DNA of 64,000 nucleotides from an uncultured Oscillospiraceae bacterium (lineage in GTDB: Bacteria; Bacillota; Clostridia; Oscillospirales; Ruminococcaceae): assembly GCA_910586535.1 (NCBI GenBank), contig CAJUHS010000006.1, forward strand, positions 62,001-126,000, in the 5' to 3' direction. The notes below the pieces were generated by a model. That model saw only the letters and a list, made by a program, of their open reading frames with translations, was not told the DNA's origin and searched no databases. The translations under genes and the position numbers were made by a program. This document shows, piece by piece, positions 24,614-34,522 of this stretch (positions are counted from its first letter, which is position 1; each line of letters begins with the position of its first letter).

Positions 24614-25582
24614 TTAATTATCTCCTGTTTTTTGCATTATATATTTTTCCGCGCTGAGAGCCGCAACTGCGCCGTCCGAAACGGCGGTCACTATCTGTCT
24701 GTACTTTTTCGTCCTCACATCTCCCGCGGCAAAAACACCCTCTACGCTTGTCCGCATATCGTCTCCCGCCTCAATATAGCCGTACTTGTCAAGCTCTACG
24801 CTGCCGCGGAGAAGCTCCGTCCTCGGCGCGCTTCCGATATAGGTAAACACCGCGGACAAGGGTATCCTGCGTTCCTCAAAGGTCAGCGTGTCGGCGACAA
24901 GAGCGTAGTCCAGAAAGTCTCCGCCGCTGCCGTTGTCTCCGTCTGCCGAATTGCCCACGTCTATAAGGTCGGTGTTGTACAGTATCTCAATGTTGGAAGT
25001 TTTTTCCGCTCTTTCAAGAATAGCTTTTTCCGCGTGAAAACTGCTTTTTCTGCGTATCATTATTACCTTTTCCGCAATATTGGAAAGATAGAGAGCCTCC
25101 TCCACAGCGGCGCTTCCTCCGCCTACCACGCCAACGGTCTTGCCCTTGTAGGCTGCTCCGTCGCACAAAGCGCAGTAGTGGATACCCTTGCCGCGAAACC
25201 TTGCTTCGTTCCGCACCAGCAGCGGCTTGGGAACTGCTCCCGTGGCGATAATGACCGCTGTAGGCTCGTAAATTTTACTTTCGGTAATTATCCTTTTTTC
25301 GCCGTCTGAAAGCTCAGCCCGCTCTATTTCGTCAAACTCGTCTATTTCAACGTCCAGAGACTGAGCGTGATCCCGCATTTTAGCGGACAGCTCCGCGCCG
25401 GATATGCTGGAATAACCGGGGTAATTTTCAACAATGCTGCTGACGGCAACTTGTCCGCCCACAATACCCTTTTCCAGCACAAGAGGATCAAGACCCGCCC
25501 TCGCCGCATATATAGCAGAGGTAAGTCCTGCAGGACCAGCGCCTACTATAATAAGCTTTTTTTCAATGATTTTCTTTTCCAT
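24614..25582 (-). CDS. trxB: Thioredoxin reductase-like flavoprotein
   Basis: 322 residues from the ATG at 25582. No clear ribosome site precedes it; a TTG at 25600 is the alternative. FAD-binding GAGPAG is at 14-19, the redox pair is C137-A-L-C140 (usually CATC), the NAD(P)H-binding motif is GVVGGGSAAVEEA, and the FAD-binding close is VEGVFAAGDVR. Its partner is the glutaredoxin-like gene downstream. An insertion of Asn/Gly/Asp residues (about 220-232) in the NADPH domain is unusual. It reduces thioredoxin-type disulfides in the cytosol. Confidence 0.93.
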   Translation of the reverse strand: MEKKIIEKKLIIVGAGPAGLTSAIYAARAGLDPLVLEKGIVGGQVAVSSIVENYPGYSSISGAELSAKMRDHAQSLDVEIDEFDEIERAELSDGEKRIITESKIYEPTAVIIATGAVPKPLLVRNEARFRGKGIHYCALCDGAAYKGKTVGVVGGGSAAVEEALYLSNIAEKVIMIRRKSSFHAEKAILERAEKTSNIEILYNTDLIDVGNSADGDNGSGGDFLDYALVADTLTFEERRIPLSAVFTYIGSAPRTELLRGSVELDKYGYIEAGDDMRTSVEGVFAAGDVRTKKYRQIVTAVSDGAVAALSAEKYIMQKTGDN

Positions 25583-25598
25583 AATGAATACTATATGC

Positions 25599-25627
25599 AA
25601 AAATCTTCCGAAAATTCGGAAGATTTT
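25599..25627. terminator. Hairpin between ispH-S1 and trxB
   Basis: AAAAATCTTCCGAA / TTCGGAAGATTTTT, perfect stem with almost no loop. On the minus strand it ends the ispH-S1 transcript and lies inside the region before trxB. Confidence 0.85.
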
Positions 25628-25641
25628 TTTATTGTTTCGAA

Positions 25642-27636
25642 TTATTCGGAAGCTTCGTCTGATTCAGCTGCACCGCCCTGCTCCTCGATAAGAGCGCGGA
25701 TAGAAATGCTGATCCTCTTCTTTTCAATGTCGATCTCGGTGATCTTAGCCTCAACCTCGTCGCCTATGGAAAGAACGTCCTTAACGTTTGCGACCCTGCT
25801 CTCAGCAAGCTGGGAAATGTGGATAAGACCGTCAATACCGGGAACTATCTGAGCGAACGCGCCGAAAGGAGTAATGGAAACTACCTTAGCCTTAACAACA
25901 TCGCCTACGCTGTAATTCTCGTCAAACTTGACCCAAGGGTTGTCCTCGGTTTTCTTGTAGCCAAGGGAAATCCTGTCCGCTTCCCTGTCAAGATCCTTGA
26001 CGTATACTTCGATAACGTCGCCGGTCTTAACTACCTCTGATGGGTGCTTGATCCTGTTCCAGCTCAGCTCGGAAATGTGAACCATACCGTCTATGCCGCC
26101 GAGATCAACAAACGCGCCGTAGTTTGTCAGGGACTTTACCTCGCCCTTGAAAACGTCTCCGATCTGCACCGTATCCCAGAACTTAGCCTTTGCAGCGTCC
26201 TTTTCGGCATTGAGAACTATCCTGATAGAGCCCACAGCCTTGCCTCTCTGCTCGTTTACTTCAATTATCTTGAACTTAACGGTCTTTTTAACAAGCTCCT
26301 CAAGCTTCTCGTCTCTGCGTGCAGTTGCCTGTGAAGCCGGAATGAACACTCTTGTGCCCTCATAGAATATGATAACGCCGCCCTTTACAACGCTTGATAC
26401 CGTACCCTCGAGAACCGCGTCCTCTTCCTTAGCCTTGACGATCTTGTCAAAGCCGATCATAGCGTCCACCTTTTTCTTGGAAAGAGTAACTATACCCTCG
26501 GAGTCGTTTACCTTGATAACGATAAGCTCCACCTCGTCGCCGGGCTTTACCACGTCGGCGGGCTTGAGAGAAGGATCGTCCGTAAGCTCGTCAAGAGAAA
26601 CATAACCAGTGTGCTTTGTTCCTACGTCTACAATAGCTTCCGCGTCGTTAACGGCAGTTATGTAGCCTTTCACCCTCTGACCGGTATATATTTTTTTGAA
26701 GGACGCGTCGAGTGCCTCCTCAAAGTTAAAGTCCTCTTCCATGTTCTGTAATTTTTCACTCATCTGGTTTGTAACCTCCTTGATTATATACGCCGGAGCT
26801 GAAGCGCCGGCAGTAACGCCCGCGATAAATTTTTTGCGGACATTATTTCGGACAAGATCCCCGATATAGCGGAAATCCAATCCGCCCGCGTTTTCGACGT
26901 GAACGCAGGCTTTACAGTATTCGCCGCAGACCTCCGCAAGCTTGACTGTGTTGGAGCTGTGTTTTCCCCCGACAATGACCATAAGGTCGGCAGCCTTTGC
27001 CAGCCGCGCCGCAGCCTCCTGCCTGTCCGACGTTGCGCTGCACACGGTATTGATTATCTCGGCATAGGGGCAGACCTCCGCCGCCGTTCGGGTACACTTA
27101 TCCCATATATTTATATTATACGTCGTTTGCGCCACAATTGCAACCTTTTTTTCAGAATTTTTATAAAATTTTTTTAAATAGCTATAAAGCAGGGTATCAT
27201 CTTTAAGAATTTTTGGTATATTGTGACAATAGGAAGCTATCCCGCGCACCTCCGGGTGGTTCTCGTCGCCCATAATAATTATGTCATAACCTGCCGCAGA
27301 CTTCTCCTCAGCGATCTTTTGTATCCGTCTGACAAAGGGACAGGTCCCGTCGCGGTATTCGATCCCTTTTTCCTCCAGCAAGCGGAAAATATCACGACCT
27401 GCGCCGTGGGAGCGTATCACAACGGTCTCGTCCGTCAGAGCGGCAAGCTCCTCGGGAGTATCGGCTATGCGCACGCCCTTGGCGGCAAGCTCCTTCGTAA
27501 CGTCCCGGTTATGGATGATCTCACCGTAGGTAACAACCCTTTTACCCTCGCGCAATATATTATACACGATTTTTACCGCTCTGTCAACACCAAAGCAGAA
27601 TCCCGCATTTTCTGCGACGATTATCTCAGTTTTCAT
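25642..27636 (-). CDS. ispH: Fused 4-hydroxy-3-methylbut-2-enyl diphosphate reductase and S1 RNA-binding protein
   Basis: 664 residues. Residues 1-285 are IspH/LytB, the last step of the MEP isoprenoid pathway, which makes IPP and DMAPP. The three [4Fe-4S] Cys are C14 (GFCFGV), C99 (DGTCP) and C199 (NTVCSAT); His 42, His 77 and the HPEV motif (127-130) complete the site. From about 305 onward four S1 domains follow, starting near GQRVKGYIT, DAVLEGTVS, GDVFKGEVK and GDVVKAKVV, like a short ribosomal S1. The fusion is known from Clostridia. The next gene upstream (plsC) overlaps by 11 bases, so the cmk-plsC-ispH order is translationally coupled. Confidence 0.97.
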   Translation of the reverse strand: MKTEIIVAENAGFCFGVDRAVKIVYNILREGKRVVTYGEIIHNRDVTKELAAKGVRIADTPEELAALTDETVVIRSHGAGRDIFRLLEEKGIEYRDGTCPFVRRIQKIAEEKSAAGYDIIIMGDENHPEVRGIASYCHNIPKILKDDTLLYSYLKKFYKNSEKKVAIVAQTTYNINIWDKCTRTAAEVCPYAEIINTVCSATSDRQEAAARLAKAADLMVIVGGKHSSNTVKLAEVCGEYCKACVHVENAGGLDFRYIGDLVRNNVRKKFIAGVTAGASAPAYIIKEVTNQMSEKLQNMEEDFNFEEALDASFKKIYTGQRVKGYITAVNDAEAIVDVGTKHTGYVSLDELTDDPSLKPADVVKPGDEVELIVIKVNDSEGIVTLSKKKVDAMIGFDKIVKAKEEDAVLEGTVSSVVKGGVIIFYEGTRVFIPASQATARRDEKLEELVKKTVKFKIIEVNEQRGKAVGSIRIVLNAEKDAAKAKFWDTVQIGDVFKGEVKSLTNYGAFVDLGGIDGMVHISELSWNRIKHPSEVVKTGDVIEVYVKDLDREADRISLGYKKTEDNPWVKFDENYSVGDVVKAKVVSITPFGAFAQIVPGIDGLIHISQLAESRVANVKDVLSIGDEVEAKITEIDIEKKRISISIRALIEEQGGAAESDEASE

Positions 27637-28249
27637 TTACGGCAAGCTCCTCTTTGTCTCCGCCGCCCTCCACAAGCTCGGTAATGGCGCTCATTATCCT
27701 GAGCTTGGCGGCTTTAAGCTCTTTCGGCGAACCGTCGGTAACGGCTATCTCTTCGGCGGGTATCACCTTTCCGAACCGCAGGATAAGCTTTGAGCGGAAG
27801 TGAAGCTTTTCCCCCTCGAAAATTATACCGCAGGGAAGCACGTCCGCACCCGATCTTGCGGCGATAAGAGCGACTCCGGTTTTGCCCTTGCCAACTTTTC
27901 CGTCCTTGGAGCGGGTACCCTCGGGAAAAATAACAAGGTGCCTGCCCGATTCAAGGATATCCACCGCGTCGTCGATGACCTGCATATCCCCCGTACCCCG
28001 CTTTACGGGGAAAGCCCCCAGCTTTCTTATGAACCAGCCGAAAAGCTTGTTTTTGAAAAGCTCCTCCTTAGCCATATATGTAACGGGCTTTTTCATGGGC
28101 ATGGTGAGGATAACCGGATCGGCGTAGCTGCGGTGATTTGAAGCCATTACCAGCGCCCTGTCCTGGGGGATATTTTCAACTCCCTCAATATGAAAATTAT
28201 AGAAAAGCTTATAGACCCCCATGGTAACGTACCTTACAAATGCGTTCAT
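27626..28249 (-). CDS. plsC: 1-acyl-sn-glycerol-3-phosphate acyltransferase
   Basis: 207 residues. The catalytic HX4D motif is H39-R-S-Y-A-D44, and the glycerol-phosphate-binding FPEGTRS is present. The enzyme adds the second acyl chain to make phosphatidic acid at the membrane. The 3' end overlaps ispH by 11 bases and the gene starts one base after cmk stops. Confidence 0.95.
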   Translation of the reverse strand: MNAFVRYVTMGVYKLFYNFHIEGVENIPQDRALVMASNHRSYADPVILTMPMKKPVTYMAKEELFKNKLFGWFIRKLGAFPVKRGTGDMQVIDDAVDILESGRHLVIFPEGTRSKDGKVGKGKTGVALIAARSGADVLPCGIIFEGEKLHFRSKLILRFGKVIPAEEIAVTDGSPKELKAAKLRIMSAITELVEGGGDKEELAVNEN

Positions 28250-28250
28250 A

Positions 28251-28940
28251 TCAGCACTCCTTTGCGTTCAGCTTCCCGCTTATAATATTTACCAGCATAT
28301 CTACCGCGCCCTGCAAGTCCGCATCGGTCGTATCGCACAGAACCGCGTCCTCCGCCTGTTTAAGGGGAGCGATATCGCGGTGTATATCGTTGTAGTCCCG
28401 CCTGTTCACATCCTCAAGAACTTCCTCAAAGGCAACGGTCTGACCTTTTTCGGTAAGCTCCTTATGGCGGCGGCGCGCACGTTCCTCGGGGGACGCGGTG
28501 AGAAAAATTTTCACATCCGCGTCCGGCAGGACTACGGTGCCGATGTCACGGCCGTCCATAACAACATTGTTCTCGGCGGCGATTTTTTTCTGCAAATCAA
28601 AAAGGAAATCCCGCACGCGTGGTATCGCCGACACAGCCGAAGCCCCCATAGATACCTCGGGAGTGCGGATCTTGTCGGACACGTCCTCTCCGTTCAGAAA
28701 AACACGCTGTTCGCCGTTCATATATTTCAGCTCGGGAGTTATGTCTCTCAAAAGCGATTCCACAGCTTCGGCGTTGCTCACGTCCCTGCCCCTTGACAGC
28801 GCGTAGTATGCAACAGCGCGGTACAGCGCTCCCGTGTCAACATAAATGAAACCGAAAGCCTTTGCCGCAGCTTTGGCTATAGTGCTTTTTCCCGCTCCCG
28901 CAGGACCGTCTATGGCTATGTTTATTGATTTTCCCGACAT
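28251..28940 (-). CDS. cmk: Cytidylate kinase
   Basis: 229 residues, the normal length. The P-loop is GPAGAGKST near the N terminus. The CMP-binding and LID regions DGRDIGTVVLPDADVKIFL and RARRRHKEL match the family. It phosphorylates CMP and dCMP with ATP. It heads a tight cmk-plsC-ispH transcript conserved in Clostridia. Confidence 0.97.
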   Translation of the reverse strand: MSGKSINIAIDGPAGAGKSTIAKAAAKAFGFIYVDTGALYRAVAYYALSRGRDVSNAEAVESLLRDITPELKYMNGEQRVFLNGEDVSDKIRTPEVSMGASAVSAIPRVRDFLFDLQKKIAAENNVVMDGRDIGTVVLPDADVKIFLTASPEERARRRHKELTEKGQTVAFEEVLEDVNRRDYNDIHRDIAPLKQAEDAVLCDTTDADLQGAVDMLVNIISGKLNAKEC

Positions 28941-29018
28941 ATTTTACGCTCCTCAGATATTTTTTATTTTAGTTAAAATTACGGCATACCGCATATAAAA
29001 CACGCAGTCAGCTATCAA

Positions 29019-30257
29019 CTATATACCGTTCCCCGCCGCAACCGCCGTGGAAAACGCTATCTGCAAATTAAACCCGCCCGTATAGGCGTCAATGTCAAGT
29101 ATCTCCCCTGCAAAGTAAAGTCCCGCTATAAGCTTGGACTCCATAGTTTTCGGGTTCACCTCGGAAAGCTTCACGCCGCCGCTTGTGACTATAGCTTCGC
29201 TCAGCGGACGGAAATCCCGCACCGTTGCTGGAAAATTTTTAATCAGAGTCACAAGCTCCGTACGCTCCTGCTTTGTAACAGAATTTACCTGCTTTTCGGG
29301 AGCTATCCCCGACAGTCTCACAACAACGGGTATCATCTTCGACGGCAGCAGCTTTGACAGGGAATTGGAAAATATCCTATTTGGATTCTCTGAAAAGTCC
29401 CTTTGCAGCCGCTTGTCAAGTGTCTGGAAGTCAAGCGCCGGCTTCATATCTATAAGTATCTTGTAACGCCCCCGCTCCATATCCCTAATATGGCTGGAGG
29501 CGCTTAGTATCAGCGGCCCCGACACACCGAAATGGGTAAAGAGCATTTCTCCCTGCTCCCTGAAAATGACCTTGTCCTTTTTTGTATCCTTTACGGAGAC
29601 CGCCACATTTTTCAGGGACAGACCCGTCATTTCCCCGCAGTATTCCTCTTCGCTGACGAGCGGAACAAGAGACGGTTTAAGAGGAGTAACCGTGTGTCCC
29701 AGAACAGCCGCAAACTTATATCCGTCGCCGTCCGAGCCTGTTCCCGGGTAGGATTTTCCCCCTGTGGCTATCAGTACGGACACTGCGTTAAAGACAGTAT
29801 CCCCGCACCTTACGCCTACGATAACTCCGTCCTCCGCAAGCACTTCCGTTGCCCTTTTGTGCAGAAAGTCAACACCGCTTTGTCGGCAGGCCTTTTCAAG
29901 AGCGGAAACAATGTCTGCCGCCCTGTCGCTGACCGGAAACACCCTGTTGCCCCGTTCGGTCTTAAGGGGTACTCCAAGCTCCTCAAAAAAGTCCATTGTA
30001 TCGTAACAGTTAAATCCGCTGTACGCCGAATACAGAAACTTACCGCCCACTGGAATGTTGGCAAAAAACTCCTCATCGGTGCATTGGTTGGTGACGTTGC
30101 ACCTGCCCTTGCCCGTAATGGAAAGCTTTTTCCCCACGCGGTCGTTTCTTTCAATAAGCAGGACTTCCCTGCCGCGTTCAGCCGCCGTTCGGGCAGCCAT
30201 AAGTCCCGCCGCGCCGCCGCCGACGATTATGCAGTCAAATCTGTTTTTAAGTGACAT
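29019..30257 (-). CDS. BaiN/HI0933-family NAD(P)/FAD-dependent oxidoreductase
   Basis: 412 residues. The ATG at 30257 has AAAGGA upstream; the frame opens further to 30305. The FAD motif is GGGAAGLMAARTAAERG, then SITGKGRCNVTN, a hallmark of this family. TGGKSYPGTGSDGDGY and the closing LYFAGEILDIDAYTGGFNLQ also fit. The family includes YhiN and the bile-acid enzyme BaiN, but most members have no known substrate. The gene before cmk, it lies 78 bases upstream of it. Confidence 0.92.
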   Translation of the reverse strand: MSLKNRFDCIIVGGGAAGLMAARTAAERGREVLLIERNDRVGKKLSITGKGRCNVTNQCTDEEFFANIPVGGKFLYSAYSGFNCYDTMDFFEELGVPLKTERGNRVFPVSDRAADIVSALEKACRQSGVDFLHKRATEVLAEDGVIVGVRCGDTVFNAVSVLIATGGKSYPGTGSDGDGYKFAAVLGHTVTPLKPSLVPLVSEEEYCGEMTGLSLKNVAVSVKDTKKDKVIFREQGEMLFTHFGVSGPLILSASSHIRDMERGRYKILIDMKPALDFQTLDKRLQRDFSENPNRIFSNSLSKLLPSKMIPVVVRLSGIAPEKQVNSVTKQERTELVTLIKNFPATVRDFRPLSEAIVTSGGVKLSEVNPKTMESKLIAGLYFAGEILDIDAYTGGFNLQIAFSTAVAAGNGI

Positions 30258-30346
30258 TTTTAGTTCCTTTCGATTCAACGCCGCCGCTTTAAGAGAGCAT
30301 GGCAAAGCGCAAAATAACGGTACGCACCGTCCTGCTGAAAAAGCGG

Positions 30347-31261
30347 CTAATGCTGTGAAGTGTTCCCCGCTTTGAGACCGTAGTCCTGATCGTCTGAAAT
30401 TTCGTACACCTCATACTCGTCAAATATTCTGTTCAAACGTTCGTAACCGTCCACAACATAGTCGCTTTTGCGCATTCCAACCGCAACTATCAGTGCGTTT
30501 ATCACACTCATGGGAGCTACAAGGGAGTCCGCAAAAGAGACCATATCGCTGCGAGCCAAAAGAATATTGTCAGCGTACTCCGCAAGTGGAGAAGCCTTGC
30601 TGTCGGTTATTGCGATTACCTTTGCCCCCTGCTCCGAAGCGTACCGGAAAGCCTTTACCGTATGCTTTGAGTACCGCGGAAAGCTTATGCCGATCATGAT
30701 GTCCCCCTCGCCGATATTGAGTATCTGCTCGAACATTTCGCTTGTAGACGTGGTGTGAACAAGCTTTACGTTCTCGAACATCATATTGAAATAGAACGAC
30801 AAAAATCTTGCCAGAACAGCCGCCGAGCGCGCTCCGATAACATAGATGTTTTTCGCCTGACAGAGAGTGTCCACCGTACGGTAAAATTCGCCTCGGTCAC
30901 TCTCCTCCAGAGTTTTGCGTATCTTGTCCATGTCCATGTTGAGTACCCGCTCGTACACATCGCCGCCTCCGAGCTGATCGTTCATAACATTCACTCTCTG
31001 CGCCGTGGTAAGCTTATTGCTGGTGTATTCCTTTAACGCCCGCTGGAGCTCGGGATAGCCCTCAAAGCCAAGCTCCGTAGCAAAGCGCACCACAGTGGAC
31101 TCGCTAACGCCCACTATCTTTCCCAGCTTTGAGGCGGTCATGAAAGCCGCCTTGTCGTAGCATTCAGTGATATACACGGCTATCTTGCGGTGCCCCTTTG
31201 AAAGGGACGGGGTTATCTCCTGCAGTTTATTGAACAGATTTGCGTTAGGTTCGGGTGACAT
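30347..31261 (-). CDS. MurR/RpiR-family transcriptional regulator
   Basis: 304 residues from the ATG at 31261 after AAGGAGG. An N-terminal helix-turn-helix (about 1-80, TASKLGKIVGVSESTVVRFA) is followed by a SIS sugar-phosphate-binding domain (about 120-260, IYVIGARSAAVLARFLSFY and GISFPRYSKHTVKAF). Such regulators respond to phosphosugars, often amino sugars from the cell wall. No sugar genes lie next to it; it follows DUF3006 and metallo-beta-lactamase genes on the same strand. Confidence 0.94.
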   Translation of the reverse strand: MSPEPNANLFNKLQEITPSLSKGHRKIAVYITECYDKAAFMTASKLGKIVGVSESTVVRFATELGFEGYPELQRALKEYTSNKLTTAQRVNVMNDQLGGGDVYERVLNMDMDKIRKTLEESDRGEFYRTVDTLCQAKNIYVIGARSAAVLARFLSFYFNMMFENVKLVHTTSTSEMFEQILNIGEGDIMIGISFPRYSKHTVKAFRYASEQGAKVIAITDSKASPLAEYADNILLARSDMVSFADSLVAPMSVINALIVAVGMRKSDYVVDGYERLNRIFDEYEVYEISDDQDYGLKAGNTSQH

Positions 31262-31281
31262 GATAAAGTCCTCCTTGATAT

Positions 31282-31488
31282 TTATTCCCAAAGGCTGTTT
31301 TGCAGTTTTAGAATTTCCTTGCGACGTTTTTCGGTTGTCTCAATATCTTTGCGGTATACGCCGTTATCAAGAAAAACGGCGTCTCCCTCATTAACGTCCT
31401 TTGCAAGGGTTTCCTCCGGTACCTCAAAGCGGCGTTCTCCGTCTTCGATAACCGCCGTACCATCCGATATCCTGTCTACAATAAGCAT
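31282..31488 (-). CDS. DUF3006 family protein
   Basis: 68 residues. The opening LIVDRISDGTAVIEDGE and EGDAVF are typical of DUF3006, which nearly always accompanies a ComEC-type metallo-beta-lactamase gene. That gene lies immediately upstream and shares one base (TAATG). Function is unknown. Confidence 0.88.
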   Translation of the reverse strand: MLIVDRISDGTAVIEDGERRFEVPEETLAKDVNEGDAVFLDNGVYRKDIETTEKRRKEILKLQNSLWE

Positions 31489-32522
31489 TACTCAACATCT
31501 TCTTTTTTATTATTATTTTTACCGGCTTTGCCGGAGGACTTTCCGATGTCCCCTGTCTTTTCTGCTGTAACAAAAATTTCCTCTCCGTCGGAATACACCG
31601 TTACCGTGCCGCTTGAATCATTGCGGTAGTACTTAACACCGCGGCTTTCAAAACGGTCAAGTATCTCTGCGTGAGGGTGACCGTAGCTGTTTCCTTCGCC
31701 GCACTGAATAACGCATATTTCGGGGGATACCGCTTCAAGAAATTCTTCGCTTGTGGATGTGCTGCTGCCGTGATGACCTGCTTTAAGAACGTCAGCGCTT
31801 ACGTCCGCCCCCGAATTAAGTATATCCTTTTCAGCCTTGGTTTCAGCGTCTCCCGTGAAAAGATAGGACGTTTTGCCGTAGGTCATGCGAACAACAACCG
31901 AGTAGTCGTTCAGGTCGTCGTAGTCCGCAACGGGAGCAAGAATTTCCAGCTTTGGCGGTTGCTTTTCCGCCGAAGCGGCAGTCCTGCCCGCAAGAGCGTA
32001 GACCGTCCCAGGCTTTGCCGCCGTAAGCTTTAAAGCCTTGTCCTTTAACGCCGTCAGAAATCTTTCATAGGTTTTTGTTGTGGGAGTCATGTCCGACGAT
32101 ACCTTCGGAGCAACGACACGCTCAACGTCTATTCCCGAAATAATATCTCCCATTGCGCCGATGTGGTCGGAATGAGGGTGGGTAGCTATAATAATATCGA
32201 GCTTTTCAACGCCTTGCTTTTTAAGGTATTCCAGTACCGTTTCCGCATTTTCCCGTTCGCCGCAGTCTATCAGAACAGCCGCGCCCTCCCATTTGATAAG
32301 AGAGCAGTCTCCCTGACCCACGTCTATATAATGTATCTCAAGGTCGGCGTCCCTGTCGATAAAGCTGTTTACCGCCGACGCCGGAACTTCCTTATCGCCG
32401 AATTCCAGATAGGAACTGAAGCAGAACGCCGCTCCTATAAGTATCAGCAGAAAAAGCAGTACGGGAGACGTTCCCGACGGCTGAGACCTTGATCTCGACG
32501 ACGATTTTTTTCTTTGAGCCAT
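31488..32522 (-). CDS. Membrane-anchored ComEC/Rec2-type metallo-beta-lactamase hydrolase
   Basis: 344 residues. A basic Ser/Arg-rich N terminus is followed by one membrane span (about 19-41). The outer domain has IDVGQGDCSLI, the zinc motif THPHSDH and the later GHHGSSTSTS, as in the C-terminal domain of ComEC. The DNA-channel domain of ComEC is missing, so this is a stand-alone extracellular hydrolase, possibly a nuclease or phosphodiesterase. It is coupled with DUF3006. Confidence 0.93.
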   Translation of the reverse strand: MAQRKKSSSRSRSQPSGTSPVLLFLLILIGAAFCFSSYLEFGDKEVPASAVNSFIDRDADLEIHYIDVGQGDCSLIKWEGAAVLIDCGERENAETVLEYLKKQGVEKLDIIIATHPHSDHIGAMGDIISGIDVERVVAPKVSSDMTPTTKTYERFLTALKDKALKLTAAKPGTVYALAGRTAASAEKQPPKLEILAPVADYDDLNDYSVVVRMTYGKTSYLFTGDAETKAEKDILNSGADVSADVLKAGHHGSSTSTSEEFLEAVSPEICVIQCGEGNSYGHPHAEILDRFESRGVKYYRNDSSGTVTVYSDGEEIFVTAEKTGDIGKSSGKAGKNNNKKEDVE

Positions 32523-32638
32523 TTTTACCGTCCTTTCATAAGATAAAAACAGACCGGTTTTGTAGCGGGAGATATCTCCCCGCCAGCAGAGTAAATGTTC
32601 AGTCCTTGCGGGACGGGAGACCCGTTCCCTACGGAAGA

Positions 32639-34522
32639 TTATTTTTTACGTTTATTATTAATTTTGTGTGCGTTCTTTCCGCCTCTTTTCGCGGACTTAG
32701 CCGCTTCTCTCCGCCGCTGTTCCGCAAGGTACTTGGCGTCGGGCTTCACAAGACAGTCCTTGCCGTTTCCTATCAGGTCGGTGCGGTGGGCTTTCTGCAA
32801 AGCCTCAATGACCTTTCGCTGATTGTCCGGACGGAAATACTGCAATAACGCCCGCTGCATACCCTTTTCCTCGGAGGTTCGGGGAACGTATACTTCCTCC
32901 ATTGTGTATGGGTCAAGCCCCGTGTAGAACATACAGGTGGAAATCGTTCCCGGGGTGGGATAAAAGTCCTGCACCTGCTCGGGACGAATCTTCAGGCTTT
33001 TCAGGAACAGCGCAAGCTCCACCGCCTCTTTCAGCGTACTGCCCGGGTGGGAGGACATCAGGTAAGGCACAAGGTACTGCTCCTTGCCTATCTGTCCCGT
33101 TATCCTGTAGAATTTGTCCTGAAATTTTTTGTACGCCTCGATATGGGGCTTGCCCATTTTGTCCAGCACCACCGCAGAGCAATGTTCGGGCGCAACCTTC
33201 AGCTGACCGCTGACATGGTGCTCGATAAGCTCCCGCATGAACTCCTCGTCCCTGTCCTCTATCAGATAATCGTATCTTATTCCGCTGCGTATAAAAACCT
33301 TTTTCACTTTCGGTACTGCGCGTATTTTCCGCAGCAGACTCAGATACTCCCTGTGGTCTACTTCCAGCGACTTGCAGGGTTCGGGGGCAAGACACTTTTT
33401 CCCTTTGCACAGACCGTGCTCTAACTGCTTGTGACAGCTTGGCGCGCGGAAATTTGCGGTAGGTCCTCCAACGTCGTGAATGTATCCTTTAAAGTTTGGT
33501 AAAGTCGTCAGTAACTGTGCTTCGGCAAGAATGCTCTCCTCGCTGCGTACGGCTATTTTCCGTCCCTGATGCAAAGCGATAGAGCAGAAATTGCAGTTCC
33601 CGAAGCAGCCGCGGTTGTGGGTTATGGAAAATTCCACTTCCTTTATCCCGGGTACGCCGCCCTCCTTCTCGTATATCGGGTGGTACGTCCGCATATAGGG
33701 CAGGGCGTAAACCTTATCTAATTCCTCGGTCGTGAGCACAGGCGAGGGCGGCAACTGTACAAGCATAAGCTTTTCCTGCCGCTGAATAATTGTCCTGCCA
33801 TAAATCTCGTCCTGCCAGTCGTACTGCTGGCGGCAAGCCTTTGCATAGGACTTTTTGTCCTCCCGGCACAATTTTAATGAGGGGCACTCAACCGCTCCGT
33901 AGGGGGTATCCTCGGGCTTGCAGAGGTACGCCGTACCCCGGATATCGGTGAGACTTCTAACGTCCTCACCGTTCGCAAGACGTGTGCAAATCTCGGTTAT
34001 CTGGTGCTCTCCCATGCCGTACATAAGAATATCCGCGCCGCTTTCCTCCAGAATCGAGGGACGGACAGCGTCGTCCCAGTAGTCGTAGTGAGCGAACCGC
34101 CGCAGGGAAGCCTCCAAGCCGCCTATACCGATAGTAATATCTCCGTACGCCTCGCGTATCTTTTTGCAGTACACAGTAACCGCCCGGTCGGGACGTTTCC
34201 CCGCCATTCCCCCCGCGGTGTAAGCGTCGTCGGAACGCTTTTTCTTTGCGGAAGTATAGTGGGCAACCATGCTGTCGATATTTCCCGACGTTACCATAAA
34301 GCCGAAGCGGGGTCTGCCGAGACGCATAAAATCCCGGGTGGTGTGCCAGTCGGGCTGGGCAATTATACCTACGGTATAACCAATACTTTCAATGACACGC
34401 GAAACTATTGCAATGCCGAAGCTGGGGTGGTCGACGTAGCTGTCACCCGTTACGCAGATGAAGTCCAGCTGGTCGATACCCTGTTCGAGCATTTCCTGTT
34501 TTGAGATCGGTAAAAACGGCAT
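32639..34522 (-). CDS. YgiQ-family radical SAM protein
   Basis: 627 residues from the ATG at 34522, eight bases after AAGGAG. The N-terminal region (DFICVTGDSYVDHPSFG) is the YgiQ domain, a cobalamin-like Rossmann fold. The radical SAM motif CFGNCNFC lies near residue 310. The C-terminal KNAHKINNKRKK tail is basic. The family is widespread; its reaction is not established. It is preceded by 286 bases without a gene. Confidence 0.93.
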   Translation of the reverse strand: MPFLPISKQEMLEQGIDQLDFICVTGDSYVDHPSFGIAIVSRVIESIGYTVGIIAQPDWHTTRDFMRLGRPRFGFMVTSGNIDSMVAHYTSAKKKRSDDAYTAGGMAGKRPDRAVTVYCKKIREAYGDITIGIGGLEASLRRFAHYDYWDDAVRPSILEESGADILMYGMGEHQITEICTRLANGEDVRSLTDIRGTAYLCKPEDTPYGAVECPSLKLCREDKKSYAKACRQQYDWQDEIYGRTIIQRQEKLMLVQLPPSPVLTTEELDKVYALPYMRTYHPIYEKEGGVPGIKEVEFSITHNRGCFGNCNFCSIALHQGRKIAVRSEESILAEAQLLTTLPNFKGYIHDVGGPTANFRAPSCHKQLEHGLCKGKKCLAPEPCKSLEVDHREYLSLLRKIRAVPKVKKVFIRSGIRYDYLIEDRDEEFMRELIEHHVSGQLKVAPEHCSAVVLDKMGKPHIEAYKKFQDKFYRITGQIGKEQYLVPYLMSSHPGSTLKEAVELALFLKSLKIRPEQVQDFYPTPGTISTCMFYTGLDPYTMEEVYVPRTSEEKGMQRALLQYFRPDNQRKVIEALQKAHRTDLIGNGKDCLVKPDAKYLAEQRRREAAKSAKRGGKNAHKINNKRKK

